DNA of 64,000 nt from Coenobita brevimanus (GCA_032717465.1 CM064670.1:11488083-11552082); one strand, 5' to 3'; shown: positions 1-11,704, numbered from the stretch's first letter. The notes: generated by a model from the sequence alone, not told the origin. Program-made: numbers and translations.

Positions 1-14
1 CTAGAGGAGACAAC

Positions 15-246
15 AGAAGAAGAAGAAGAAGAAGAAGAAGAAGGAAAAGGAAAAGGAAGAAGAAGAAGGAAAAGGAAAAGGAAGAAGAAGAAGGAAAAGG
101 AAAAGGAAGAAGAAGAAGGAAAAGGAAAAGGAAGAAGAAGAAGAAGAAGAAGAAGCAGAAGAAGAAGAAGGAAAAGGAAAAGGAAGAAGAAGAAGCAGAA
201 GAAGAAAAAGGAGAAGGAAAAGGAAGAAGAAGAAGAAGAAGAAGAA
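15..246. repeat. polypurine GAA / GGAAAA tract
   Basis: An almost pure purine tract mixes (GAA)n with GGAAAAGGAAAAG blocks repeated several times. No coding sign. The following 247-520 is ordinary AT-rich sequence in which I see no gene. Confidence 0.95.
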
Positions 247-520
247 CTCGGGCTATTTTACGCTTGTGTTTTAGCGTCTTAGAGTTATATCAGAGCTACT
301 TTTATATTTTAGGTATAGAAAGCGTGAAGATTAAAGCTGGATGCTCAAAAAATTCTGTTCCTCCGTCGCTGGGGGTTACGAAGGGTTTTATTTGTTAAGG
401 CTTTTCAGTGTGTCAGCACCATCCCTACGTTGAAAACATACCAACACTGATATACAGAAAATGTTACACTTTCTTTTCCATTAATATTCGTGTTGCGTGC
501 AGCAAAGCCTTATTCTGCGA

Positions 521-750
521 CACACTATACTCCTTTTTCTTTAACTTGGCCTAAAACTGTCCTCTTTCCATGTTAAATGCAGAGTTGTAACAATAGATCA
601 ACGTTAGAATGTGATGCAAGTCACGAAGAGGTGCTATGAATAAGACGTAGAGCCACAGTACTGTCTTATTTTGCCACTGAGCTACGTAAAATAAGCTGCA
701 GAAGGACGAAAATCTAGGCCAAGTTAAGAGTAAGAACAGTATAGTGTGTG
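521..750 (-). mobile_element. MITE-A, complete copy with about 30-bp terminal inverted repeats
   Basis: The ends are imperfect inverted repeats: CACACTATACTCC plus TAACTTGGCC on the left and GGCCAAGTTA plus AGTATAGTGTG on the right. The interior is about 170 bp with no transposase frame. Recognisably related sequences lie near 2289, 18928, 23800, 31796, 36050, 45710, 50855 and 60905, so this is a multi-copy non-autonomous DNA-transposon-like family. Orientation is set relative to the 18928 copy. I cannot assign a superfamily because no clear TSD is visible. Confidence 0.75.
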
Positions 751-1732
<982 letters not shown>

Positions 1733-1734
1733 TA

Positions 1735-2286
1735 CAGGGTGACCCAAAATGAATACAACCCATAACACTAGGAAGACACAGGGGCATCACTCGTGAGCAG
1801 CAATGGTTTTAGCAGGATGTTCCCCGCACACTTCAAACCAAACGTTGATATTATGACTGTGGCAACGATTCGAGGATTGACTGACCCGTAGGTATGACCC
1901 TGAGTCGGCCCCACACTCACCCGACCTGAATCCCCCAATTTTCTATCTGTGGGGTTATCTGAAGGATCGTGTATATGAAAACCACCCCCAGACAATCAGA
2001 GACCTGAAAGCAGAAATCACGGCCAACATCAGAGCTGTCCCAAGAGAGGAGTGTGTCCGTGAAATGACAATTCCGCATTCAGGAGTGTCGGCAACGTCGA
2101 GGTGGTCATTTGGAGCACATGTTGGACAGGTCATAAAAAAACAGACCATTTGAACTGCAGAACCCAAACTTTCAGGACTGTTTTGTTATCAACTCAGCTT
2201 AACATGAATGCAAAAATAAAGCAAATCTCTTATCAGTTGTATAAATGACACACTTTTATGGGTTGAATTCATTTTTGATCGCCCTG
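1735..2286 (+). mobile_element. mariner-like element, internally deleted, with TIRs and TA duplication
   Basis: The element starts CAGGGTGACCCAAAATGAAT and ends with its imperfect inverse (ATTCATTTTTGATCGCCCTG). A TA dinucleotide flanks each end (1733-1734 and 2287-2288), as expected for the Tc1/mariner superfamily. The 552-bp length is well short of an autonomous copy (about 1.3 kb), so most of the transposase is missing. Confidence 0.8.
1915..2150 (+). pseudogene. mariner-like transposase C-terminal remnant
   Basis: Translation on the plus strand gives SPDLNPP, then FYLWGYLKDRVYE and a helical segment (TIRDLKAEITANIR). This matches the region around the last catalytic acidic residue of DDE/D transposases of the IS630/Tc1/mariner group, usually SPDLNPxDFFLWGYLK. 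Here the Asp after NPP is replaced by Ile. The frame breaks near 2075, after which another frame reads like the usual C-terminal end. It lies inside the TIR-bounded element and has no intact start or upstream catalytic Asp residues, so it is dead. Confidence 0.7.
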
Positions 2287-2288
2287 TA

Positions 2289-2425
2289 GTCATGAAGAAA
2301 TGCTATGGAAAATAGGTAGAGCTGCAGTATTCGTTTTGTGCCACTTGACTTCGTGAAGTAGGCTGCAAATGGACGAAAATTGGGCTAGGTCAAGGTGAAT
2401 GAACTATAGTAAGATGTGTTAAGGG
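2289..2425 (-). mobile_element. MITE-A, truncated copy
   Basis: It matches the right half of the 521-750 copy: a tract equivalent to GCTGCAGAAGGACGAAAAT followed by a degraded GGCCAAGTTA end and CTATAGTAAGATGTG. It directly abuts the mariner-like element, and the left half is absent. Confidence 0.55.
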
Positions 2426-2504
2426 ATCACGTAAGATTATGAGAGGTCAGGACTTGCAGTAACTATCGTACGTACGTGGTCAATTATGCAAAATTTTTCG
2501 CCTA

Positions 2505-2865
2505 ATATTGCACCTCTTCCATTTCCCATCCTGGTTAATATTCCTTAGCTGGGAGAGGTTTGGTATGCTCTTTCCCCTTCTCTACTTCCCACATTCCTCT
2601 ACTGGTTAATAATCCTAGTTGGGAGAAGTTTGCTATAATTGTCTTAAATTTCACCTATTGTGCCTCCCACTTTCCTCTGCTGGTTAATATTCGTAAGCCG
2701 GGAAAGATCTTGCATGTTTCTCTTTTTGCACTTCTATTCCCGTTTTTCCTATCCTAGTTAATATTTCTAAGCTTGGAGACGTTGGATATGCTTCTCGTAT
2801 CTCACGTCTTCTGCTTCCCACTTTCCTCTGCTGGTTCATAGTCCTGGGCTGGGAGAGGTAAGCAA
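2505..2865. repeat. degenerate minisatellite, about 76-bp unit, about 5 copies
   Basis: Each unit carries a CTTCCCACTTTCCTCTGCTGG-like core followed by TTAATATTC and GGGAGA. Cores recur near 2531, 2605, 2682, 2757 and 2833. Units differ at many positions, so it is old. No protein-coding constraint is visible. Confidence 0.75.
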
Positions 2866-4707
2866 AAGCAGAAGGGTAATAGATGAACTTATCGCCTTGC
2901 ATACTCGTATACCTCTCTATCTCTCACTAATGCTCCCTTCAGTCTACTGTATATCCCTCGCTCTTCGCACTCCCTAACTCTTTATAGCTTAACACCGTGT
3001 CACCTAACTCTCAGACTCTTGGCATTCACCCCCTGTCTACAACATGCTCTACTCTACATATACCTCTTTTATTTATATCACATCTACTGTCTTCTCCGGT
3101 TTCTTTGCTCTCAGACATACATGTGCCCCGATTCATCCATTTCTTTATACAGCCAGTATTTTCTTTACCTTCTGTGTCACCCACGCCTCCTACCTCTTAC
3201 TGCCACTCTCTACAAACTCTATCCTTTTTCTATGCCTCCTAGCTTTTATGCCCCTCTTTCCTACAATATTTAATCTCTACACCTCCCTTCTTCCCGTAAC
3301 ATATCCTCTTACGGTTACTGTTCTACGCATTTATCTTCCATACCTCCTTTATTCTTCCCTTCACATACCCTCACTCAAATTATTCTTTATATAACTGTGC
3401 ATTTTCTTTACATTCTTTGTTACATACACCTGCCATTCAAATAATCTTATTCACATTTTTCTTCATGTATACAATTTTCTTCTTTTGGTTTCCTCCACCT
3501 GCCCGTATCAGTTTCTTTCTTTTCATTTACCCTTCTTTAACGTTTTTTTTTTTTTCTGTCACTCTAGTTTCCTATCTCACATGTAATTGTATTATTTCTC
3601 TTTTACTTTCTTTTATCAGCTTTTCCTCCTCTGCTTTCCTCCGCTTGCTCTTCCCAGCTATCCTTATCTACTTTCTTTCACCCCCTATTTTCTCCGCCTT
3701 TTCTGTTATTAACGCCTCCGTCTTCACAATCTCATTATTATTCTATCTTCTTTTGTCTCTTCTTCTTTCCCTAATATCCTCCATCTACCCTTATCAGCTG
3801 TCTCTTTCCTCTACGATCTCTTTTTCCCTCAGTTTCTTCACCGTCCTGGTCACAAGCACCTCCTCTCTCACGCCTAATCTTATTTATCTGCGTTCATATC
3901 TCTGCCCTTCTTCTGCATTCCTTCACATACCCATACCATTTATCCCTTTCCTTTTGCTTCCTTTACCTTCTGCTTTCTTCACCTACTCTGTCATTCACGC
4001 CTCCCACCACTCCGTTAATATTATTTTTATCCTTCTACCTTTCATTATTCCCTCTTCATCTACTTCCCTCCACCCAATCTTACCAGTTATAACTCTTCAT
4101 CCACTTTCTTTCACCCTCTGCTTTCTTTTACTTTCTTTAACCCCCTGCTTTCTTTTACTTTCTTTCATCCCCTGCAAGCGTTCATTTGCTTTCTTTCACC
4201 CTCAGTTTTTTTTTTCTCTCTTTCTTTCTTTCTTTCATCCCCCGCTTTCTTTTACTTTCTTTCACCCTCTGTCATTTTTTCTGCTTTCTTTCACCCCCTG
4301 CTTTCTTTTACTTTCTTTCACTCTCTGTCACTTTTTCTGCTCACTTTCACCCCCTGCTTTCTTTTCCTTTCTTCTTTCTTCCTTCCTCTGTTTTCTGCGC
4401 TTTCCCCGCCACTCTTGCCCCTCCCAGCACGTAGCACTTTACATCGGCTGCCTTGTCACGCTCCTGTCCTTTACGGCATTTGCTATTCTATCCTCCTGCT
4501 TGAAAATGTTGCAGTTTCTCTAACACTCTCCAGACACTCGCATAACTCTTACACCTCACATTCCTCCAAGCACTCACATATTTTTTCTAACTTTACTTGC
4601 TCACATTTTTCCTTGCTTCAGAATGCTGCTCACTGTTTATTATTTTTACATCGTCTGTCGCTTCTCCAAACACTCACATATCCTTTACCATATCACATCT
4701 TTCAAAA
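2866..4707. repeat. pyrimidine-rich strand-asymmetric region
   Basis: The plus strand is dominated by C and T for about 1.8 kb. At about 4095-4385 it becomes a tandem repeat of a CTTTCTTTCACCCCCTGCTT-like unit. At about 4520-4707 it is a looser repeat of a CTCACATTCCTCCAAGCA-like unit. The 368-codon frame at 3417-4523 is Phe/Ser/Leu/Pro-rich only because of base composition and I do not call it a gene. Confidence 0.8.
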
Positions 4708-4995
4708 ACTCACACATTCCTGGACCTGGAGCGGTGGCGTCTTCGCCGTGGGTCTACCCCCCCAGAGGCTGTCGAAGAGAAGAGGAGGACAGCATGGGGG
4801 CCAAACCACCGCAAACCCCCCCGGCCCCTCACGGGGCTCGAGTACCTGGGAGTGGCTTCGGTCGCCCGGGCAAGTACCACATCTCCCAACACAACACATA
4901 CAACAACACCGTTTTTTCTACACCGAGAAATGACTCCCCGGCTATCATTTCTCGATGACTTCTTCTAGCCGGGGACATTGACAGCAGTCCAGGAC

Positions 4996-5335
4996 CCACC
5001 AACAAATACATATGTCCAACATGCTCAAAACCTATCACGTCGAGACGACAGACAAAAAGGGTTCAGTTCAGTGCAATTCCTGCAAAAACTGGACCCATTA
5101 CACCTGCAAAACACTTGCATCCAGAAAACATTACACAAACATCTGGACCTGCTCCTTATGCTCCTTCCCCCCACCCATCAACCCCCCTTCCAATCCTACT
5201 CCTACTTCCTTCACACCTCCACAGCCAAACCCATCTACCCTTCCCACACCATCCAGTCCCCCAACTCCTCCCATTCCAACCCATCCTAATCCACCTCAAC
5301 CCTTACCTCCATCACAACCTCCTTCTACCCCTTCC
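4996..5335 (+). pseudogene. LINE N-terminal PHD-like zinc finger and proline-rich linker
   Basis: One frame reads YICPTCSKPI (CxxC). After a frame change it continues as VQCNSCKNWTHYTC (CxxC, W, HxxC) and later WTCSLC (CxxC). That spacing is like a PHD/C4HC3 zinc finger. A roughly 60-residue Pro/Thr/Ser-rich linker follows and is cut by the nested insertion at 5337. The frameshift between the two halves of the finger shows decay. Zinc-binding N-terminal segments are known in Jockey/I-type elements, where they bind nucleic acid. The protein is probably one ORF with the endonuclease and RT, because the linker runs straight towards the endonuclease once the insert is disregarded. Confidence 0.6.
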
Positions 5336-5337
5336 TC

Positions 5338-5655
5338 CTGACATCCACCCTTCTGAATCCTATCTTCCTCGTGAGGACAGGGTCCACCTGGCCAGACTGA
5401 GATGTGGGCACCATCCAGCCCTCTTAAGCTACCAGAAGAGGCTGGATGACTCCGTCGCTGATGCCTGTCCAGGATGCAGCACAACACCCCATACTATTAA
5501 GCACATTATGGAAGACTGCATTGCACACAATCACCTACGCCAACAACACAACATACACTCTTTGAGAGCTCTGTGGTAAAGCCCGGTCTCGGCCATGGCC
5601 TTCCTAAGGGACTCGGGGCTGTTCGGCTAGACTGCCTAGGGAACAACTACTACTA
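5338..5655 (+). mobile_element. nested 5'-truncated 3' end of the same Jockey-like LINE
   Basis: This roughly 320-bp segment is a near copy of 8574-8893: the last coding part (frame ending around SYQKRLDDSVADACPGC) plus the 3' UTR and the (TAC)n tail. It is flanked by a 13-bp direct repeat, CTACCCCTTCCTC, at 5325-5337 and 5656-5668, so it is a separate TPRT insertion into an older copy of its own family. Confidence 0.85.
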
Positions 5656-5668
5656 CTACCCCTTCCTC

Positions 5669-6425
5669 TCCACGCACACCACCTCCCCCCAGTGCTGCAG
5701 CAGCCAACACACATCTCACACACAACATAAACATCCTTCAATTAAACATTGATGGCATAAACACAAAAAAACATGAACTCACACAATTCATCAAACAACA
5801 GAACATATACTTTGCCATCTTACAAGAAACAAAACTGCACAGAGCACAGAAAACACCGACAATTCATAACTTCATCACCATTCGACAAGACCGGGCCGAC
5901 GGCGGTGGCGGTGGACTCATCACCCTGGTACACAAATCCATCAACTTTGCAGATACCAGTGCACACACAAAGTCACTTCTCCCCCCACATGACACCACAA
6001 CAGAATACAATCAATTAAAATACGCACTGGTAACAAATCACACATAACAATCGCTAACACATACATTCCCCCCCAATCGTCCCCCACAGTACCACACAAT
6101 TACTCTCCACAGATATACCACATCACTAACATACCCAACATCATCTTGGGTGGTGATTTCAACGCCAAGTCGTCGGCCTGGCATGTCAACAACCTTGACA
6201 CAGACAGAGGGCTGGTACTACAATCCCAGACAGATCATCTTTTCATACTAAACAGTCTGGACCAACATACCCATATCCCACAACAAAGCCCTCTTCCTCC
6301 CATCATCTTCAGACATCACCTTCTGCTCCCCAAACCTCGCCCCCACTACATCATAGAGAGTGGTCAAAAACCTAGATTCTGATCACCTCCCAATCATCAT
6401 CACTACCAAAACCAGAATCACCCCA
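5669..6425 (+). pseudogene. LINE apurinic-like endonuclease domain, degraded
   Basis: Frames include NINILQLNIDGINTKKHEL and FAILQETKLHRA, the start of an exonuclease-endonuclease-phosphatase (EEP) fold with the usual N and E active-site residues. Next come a Gly-rich turn, GGDFNAKSSAWH (the GDFNA motif) and LDSDHLPI (the SDH motif). The pieces lie in different frames with stops between them, so the domain is broken. In this family the enzyme nicks target DNA. Confidence 0.7.
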
Positions 6426-6439
6426 GCTGGCCACAAACA

Positions 6440-7946
6440 CACATACACTAATTATAAGTGAGCCAACTGGGAGGCCTTTGTAACTGAAACAGAACATCAT
6501 CTCGAAACACTAAACAGTACACCCATCACAGACATCAACACCGCTATGCACACTTTCAATACAATTATACAAAATGCAGACAAAAGACACATCCCTAGAG
6601 GCAACAGAAAGAGACACAACCCCAACTTCACACCAGAAATTCAAGGCCTCATCAGACAATGGGACACACTGCGACACTCGCCAACACCCCATACACAAGA
6701 CACCATACAACAAATACAAGAACTCAACACTGAGATAAACAATAAAATATCAGAACACCAAACACTAAACTGGAAAAATTACCTCCAAACACTTGACCAC
6801 AAAACAAACATCAGGAAACTCTACAAAACACTAAACAGCATCACACTTTCCAACAGCAACACCACACAATCACACTCTGCCATCACAACAACAGACACCA
6901 TACCCTCAAACAAACAACAAGCAAACACTCTTATCAATCACTTTTCACAAGTCAGCCATCTAAGCCCCCATCCCGAAGACCGACGTATCATCCGACGTAA
7001 GAGACAGTTCCCCACAGACCCAGACTACGCACTTTTCACTTACAAACAGACGAAGCACATCATTAACAACCTCAAGCACTCATCTGCCTGTGGACCAGAC
7101 AACATAAGCAACATTCACCTTAAACACCTAGTATCACAAGGCATACAAGCACTCACCAACATATCAAACTACAGCTACACACACAACATAATACCCAACA
7201 TCTGGAAGCATGCCAATATCATCACTATCCCTAAACCCAACAAAGACCCCATGTTACCCTCCTCACATTGCCCCATCACACTCCACTGCACCCCCTCTAA
7301 AGTCACTGAACGACTGGTACTACAACTAGTCACACCTCACATTCCCCTAGCCCAGTCACAACATGGTTTTAGGCCACTACACTCCACAAAGACCCTTCTT
7401 ACAGACCTTACACAGAGAGTTTTCGATGGCATGAATTCAGCTAGGCCACCACACAGAACACTCCTAATCACACTAGACATTAGCAAAGCTTTTGATGCCA
7501 TCCCCCGCCACTACCTCACAAACAAAATACTCAACACAAACATGCACAATAACACAAAAAGATGGCTGGCAAACTACTTAGCAGGCAGATGTGCACACAT
7601 AACATTTGCCTGTCAGTCTTCTAACATCAGAAACTTCACAAACGGCGTCCCCCAAGGATCTGTTCTGTCCCCTACACTCTTTAACCTATACATGCACGAC
7701 ATACCCACACCCCACACACCACAGATACACATAGCTTCCTATGCAGATGATATAACACTTACATGCACGCACCAAAACGCAAACACAGCTGCATACATCA
7801 TTCAACCTTACCTCAACACACTACACGAATGGTTCACCACAAACAGGCTCAAAATAACCCCAGCCAAATCTACAGTGACTCTTCTCACAAACTGGACAGC
7901 AGAACACAGTCACATCCCACACCTCACCATAAACAACACTCCCCGA

Positions 7947-7989
<43 letters not shown>

Positions 7990-8800
7990 CCTTGGTGTAA
8001 CATACAATACAACAATGTCATTTAAACAACACATCACAAACATTAAAAATAAAATAACACCAAGACTCAATGCTTTGAGGTCACTTGCCCATACAACATT
8101 CGGACACAACAAAGAAACTACCACCACAGTATACAAACAATACATACGTTCAGTGATGAATTATGCAAGCCCTGCCTGGGCTTCTAACCTCACCAAAACA
8201 CACTACAACACTCTACAGACCATACAGAACAAGGCCCTAAAAATAATCACAGGCTGCACAGCTACTACACCCACAGACCACCTACATCAAGAAACCAAAG
8301 TCCTCAAAGTCAAGGATCACCTAGACATGAGAGGTACCCAGTTTCTTGCTGCAGCCTCCACAAACCCACAACATCCACTACAGTACATGGCAGCACATCC
8401 ACCCACACCAAGGAACATCAAAACAACACCCAGCACACGATACCATACACAAATACTGTCATCTCTCCCCCCTTGCCCACCTCAGACCAGCTTCCAGAAG
8501 CATATCCACACACAGATCACTCACTGCTCCATTCAGTCACTTAAAGACAACACACAACTGCATGCACGGCCTCCTGACATCCACCCTTCTGAATCCTATC
8601 TTCCTCGTGAGGACAGGGTCCACCTGGCCAGGCTGAGATGTGGGCACCATCCAGCCCTCTTAAGCTACCAGAAGAGGCTGGATGACTCCGTCGCTGATGC
8701 CTGTCCAGGATGCAGCACAACACCCCATATTATTAAGCACATTATGGAAGACTGCATTGCACATATCATCTACGCCAACAACACAACATACACTCTTTGA
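6440..8800 (+). pseudogene. LINE reverse transcriptase and C-terminal region, frameshifted by a (CA)n run
   Basis: An open frame at 6546-8000 carries RT motifs: ACGPDNISN, HGFRPLHST, TLDISKAFD (first catalytic Asp), NGVPQGSVLSPTLFN, and YADD at 7740-7751 (catalytic pair). At about 7949-7984 the sequence is a (CA)n microsatellite (His-Thr repeats). The family C-terminal sequence (ILGVTYNTTMSF onward, ending with a Cys/His-rich CPGCSTTPHIIKHIMEDC) continues in another frame up to 8800. The catalytic residues are intact, but the frame shift and the damaged endonuclease make the copy non-autonomous. Confidence 0.8.
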
Positions 8801-8909
8801 GAGCGCTGTGGTAAAGCCCAGTCTCAGCCATGGCCTTCCTAAGGGACTCGGGGCTGTTCGGCCACACTGCCTAGGGAACAACTACTACTACTACTACTCA
8901 CACATTCCT

Positions 8910-10149
8910 TACTCATCACATTCCTTCAGTCTCATATCTCTTATAGCTCACAGTCGTTCAAACTATTCTATCCCTACTCCCCCGGCCTCGTTTCGGAATG
9001 TTGCTGCTCCTTTTATACTCCATATCTCGCCTATCCAATACTCGAATATCCCTTCCTCCTCATGGTACTCCCTGCATTCCCATATCTGACACACTTCAGA
9101 ATCCCATAAGCACTGATATAACTGTTTCTGAATTTTGTTGTTGTTCCCTTTACACTTTCTATCCCCTCTTCAAACCCTCACATAACCCTGACACTTCATA
9201 AATCTCCAAGCATTTTTACATCCGTTTAAGACTCACAGCCCACCAAACATTCACATTAAAGACCATATGCTTAAACCTAAAATCGCAAAGTGGAATGCAA
9301 ACCCCTGTTTCTCCTCCGGCATTATTTGGAACGCCTGCATCCCACATTACAGAGTGCAGACAGCAACATAGGAAGGCTAAATATATTCCATCTGACCCAC
9401 TTGCTTCAGAAATCAGTTTTTAAAATATGGAGTTTGCATTCCACATCGCAGTTAAATTTTATGCATACGACCATAAATCCCACTTATATACACATTAATT
9501 TTGCATAGCTCTCTTTTATGTTGTTACCCTTACCCATCCCACAGGTGCGATTTTGAGTAAAATTACAGGGATGATGGACTATGACCTTCTGCTCACATTA
9601 TTAAATTTTGGTCCAAATTAGGCTAAGGCCCAGGCTGCAGCCCCCCCCCCAAAAAAAAAAAAAAAAAAATCTTTTTTCGCCATAACTCCTTTCAAATTCA
9701 TCATATCAACATGAAGCCATAACCTGAAGGTGCATCTTTCAAAGCTGCATCCTATCACATGCCTCGTTACATCAGGGGGGTCATCCCGCTCCCCAGTTAG
9801 AGGTAGGGAGGTCAGTGTCAGGTGGGTCGACCTAATATTTCATATGGACATACAATCGTCAATTTTCGCCCTATTTACTTCAAATTTGATATGTGACATC
9901 TTTGACTAGATATCCTGTTGTGTTTATACGTAAGAACAATAATGACTGCCGGGGAGGGGTCTGCTATGCCTTGGCACCGCTTCTTGTTTGTTATTATACT
10001 CTGCCGGGGACCTTTGCAAGCATTTACATATCCCATAGCATTTCACATCTCTCAAACACTCGCATAGCCATAACATCTCTCACTCCTCCAAGCACTTATT
10101 CTCATATTTTGCAGACACTTATATATTTATTCCGAGTCGCATTCCTCTA
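8910..10149. other. intergenic, degenerate C/T-rich repeat
   Basis: The CTCACATATCCCTCCAAACACT-like degenerate repeat that received the LINE continues to about 9260 and returns at 10020-10150. Between them lie unrelated sequence and a C-run/A-run junction at about 9641-9669. The small frames here lack any recognisable domain. I see no gene. Confidence 0.65.
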
Positions 10150-10585
10150 AAAAGATACTCTTCACACCTTCAAACGGATACTTCCTACACCTCTCACTCC
10201 TCCAAAAAGATGCTCCTTACACCTCTCATTTCAACAAACTGATACTCATTACACATTTCATGCCTCCACACAGATGATAACACCTCCAAACAGATACTCC
10301 TGGCATCTCCAAACAGATACTCCTGACACCTCCAAACAGATACTCCTGACATCTCCAAACAGATACTCCTGACACCTCCAAACAGATGCTCCTATCACCT
10401 CCAAGCAGATACTCCTTACACCTCCAAACAGATACCCCATACACCTCCAAACAGATATTACTTACACCTCCAAACAGATACTCCTTATACATTCAAACAG
10501 ATATTCCTTACACTTCCAAGCAGGTATTCCTTACACCTCCAGACAGATACTCCTGACACCTCCAGACAGATACTCCTTACCCCAC
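10150..10585. repeat. minisatellite, about 23-bp unit, about 18 copies
   Basis: The unit CACCTCCAAACAGATACTCC followed by TGA or TTA is repeated in tandem with few changes. On the minus strand it reads as a Trp-Arg-Cys/Leu-Glu-Val repeat, which explains the open frame there. Spacing is tandem with no unique spacers, so it is not CRISPR-like. Confidence 0.9.
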
Positions 10586-10777
10586 CTAAAGAAAAAAAAA
10601 AAAAAAAACTCATCACCCAGCAATGAGGTGTTTTGCCGCACTTATCTTATCCTGACTGACGTGGCGGGGATTAGGCAGCCAGAAAATTACATTTCCTTTG
10701 TCACGACATTAGTTTTGCTCACAGCTGATGTTCTTTGGCATTGTTTTGAGCTCTTGTGGTTTCTTCTTTTTCCTTGA

Positions 10778-10820
<43 letters not shown>

Positions 10821-10860
10821 TATATATATATATATATATTGTATATATATATATATATAT
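10586..10860. other. intergenic with (CT)n and (TA)n microsatellites at the LTR-element target site
   Basis: A poly-A run (about 10590-10608) is followed by unremarkable sequence, then (CT)n at about 10782-10817 and two (TA)n runs at about 10822-10860. The second (TA)n run is directly interrupted by the LTR retrotransposon that starts at 10861. Confidence 0.85.
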
Positions 10861-11650
10861 TGTTACATAGCCTATGATTTCATCATCCTTTGTGTAATTT
10901 TAACGCACAGTATGCTGCATGTTTGATCACGAGCGTGTTCTGCCTCAGTCCCCCCTTCTACCGTTATAGTAGAGTAAGTCGTCCTTTCTGTTCTTCAGAG
11001 CAGGATTGTCAGCTCTTTGTCCCCTATGGCTTCATTTGCGCGTCCTTCTTACAAGTTGTATCAAGCTCTGCTGGCCCCTATATAATGAGCTCAATCTCTG
11101 CATCATTGCCACTTAGATCTACTCCTCATTTTGTTCACATCTCTGTCCTCCCCTGTACAGTTATTATTGTGAGTGCTCAGGAAGTCTCCAACCATCTAGC
11201 AGCTGTGTAATTTGACTATAACTGTTATTGAATTTTTTCCTTGTACTGTGTAGCGTAAGGTGTCAATTTGTAGGCCTAGTGAGGTTTTTCTAATTTATGT
11301 AAGGGTTCTTGTTGTCAGCCATCATTAATAATATTTTGTATCTGTAATAATTTATCTTGCATTAACTGAGCATTACCCAGTGTATATTCATTTTATCAGG
11401 GCTGACTTAGGTAAATTTACTCTTGCTAATTTCGTGTTAATAGAGGATATTGCAGTTAACCATATATTTAACCTGTTTTTTGCCATTACATTATCCTTAT
11501 GAGTTCTGAATGTTTTCTGTTAGTTTGAGCATTAAACTTTAACTTGTAATTTTACCTAACTCTTTGTTTTGAACCTGGAACTTTACGGGACAGTAGTGAT
11601 TTTTAGTATTCTCACTTAAAGTGTACATTATCTTTCGCTGTTCCGTAACA
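10861..11650 (+). repeat. 5' LTR of Gmr1-like copy 1
   Basis: This 790-bp LTR begins TGTTACATAG and ends TTCCGTAACA, so TGTTAC and GTAACA are inverted termini. A short open frame at 10890-11210 occurs in both LTRs of this copy but has no recognised domain. Confidence 0.92.
11079..11085 (+). promoter_or_regulatory. probable LTR TATA box
   Basis: TATATAA is present at the same LTR-internal position in both copies: 16681-16687 in the 3' LTR here, and on the minus strand at 38961-38967 and 44448-44454 in copy 2. It is a plausible retroelement promoter; no start site can be read from the sequence. Confidence 0.45.
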
Positions 11651-11656
11651 TAAATT

Positions 11657-11666
11657 TGGCGACCTC
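11657..11666 (+). other. primer-binding site candidate
   Basis: TGGCGACCTC begins six nucleotides after the 5' LTR. It starts with TGG, complementary to a tRNA CCA end, and is identical in copy 2 (minus strand, 43907-43916). The priming tRNA cannot be named with certainty. Confidence 0.6.
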
Positions 11667-11704
11667 TTATAAGGATATTCAGGATATTATCATAAGGATA
11701 TTGC

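Larger units (their letters stand above)
4722..8895 (+). mobile_element. full-length Jockey-like non-LTR retrotransposon with 14-bp TSD
   Basis: The element is bounded by a perfect 14-bp direct repeat, ACTCACACATTCCT, at 4708-4721 and 8896-8909. Order: GC-rich 5' end, a PHD-like zinc-finger segment with a Pro-rich linker, an inserted 3' fragment of the same family (5338-5655), an AP-endonuclease-like domain, a reverse transcriptase, a C-terminal region, and a (TAC)n tail. The tail and the TSD are what target-primed reverse transcription leaves. The reading frame has several shifts and stops, so the copy is inactive. Assignment to Jockey rests on RT motif recognition. Confidence 0.85.

Noticed and set aside
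3417..4523. 368-codon plus-strand open frame
   Set aside because: It lies in a pyrimidine-rich, partly tandemly repeated tract; Phe/Ser/Leu/Pro composition follows from the bases and no domain is visible.
10150..10585. Regular short repeats that could suggest a CRISPR array
   Set aside because: The 23-bp units are directly adjacent, with no unique spacers and no cas genes, in a eukaryotic context.
10890..11210. 106-codon frame repeated in both LTRs of copy 1 (75 codons in copy 2)
   Set aside because: It repeats because the LTR repeats. It differs in length in copy 2, has no recognised domain and overlaps the promoter region.
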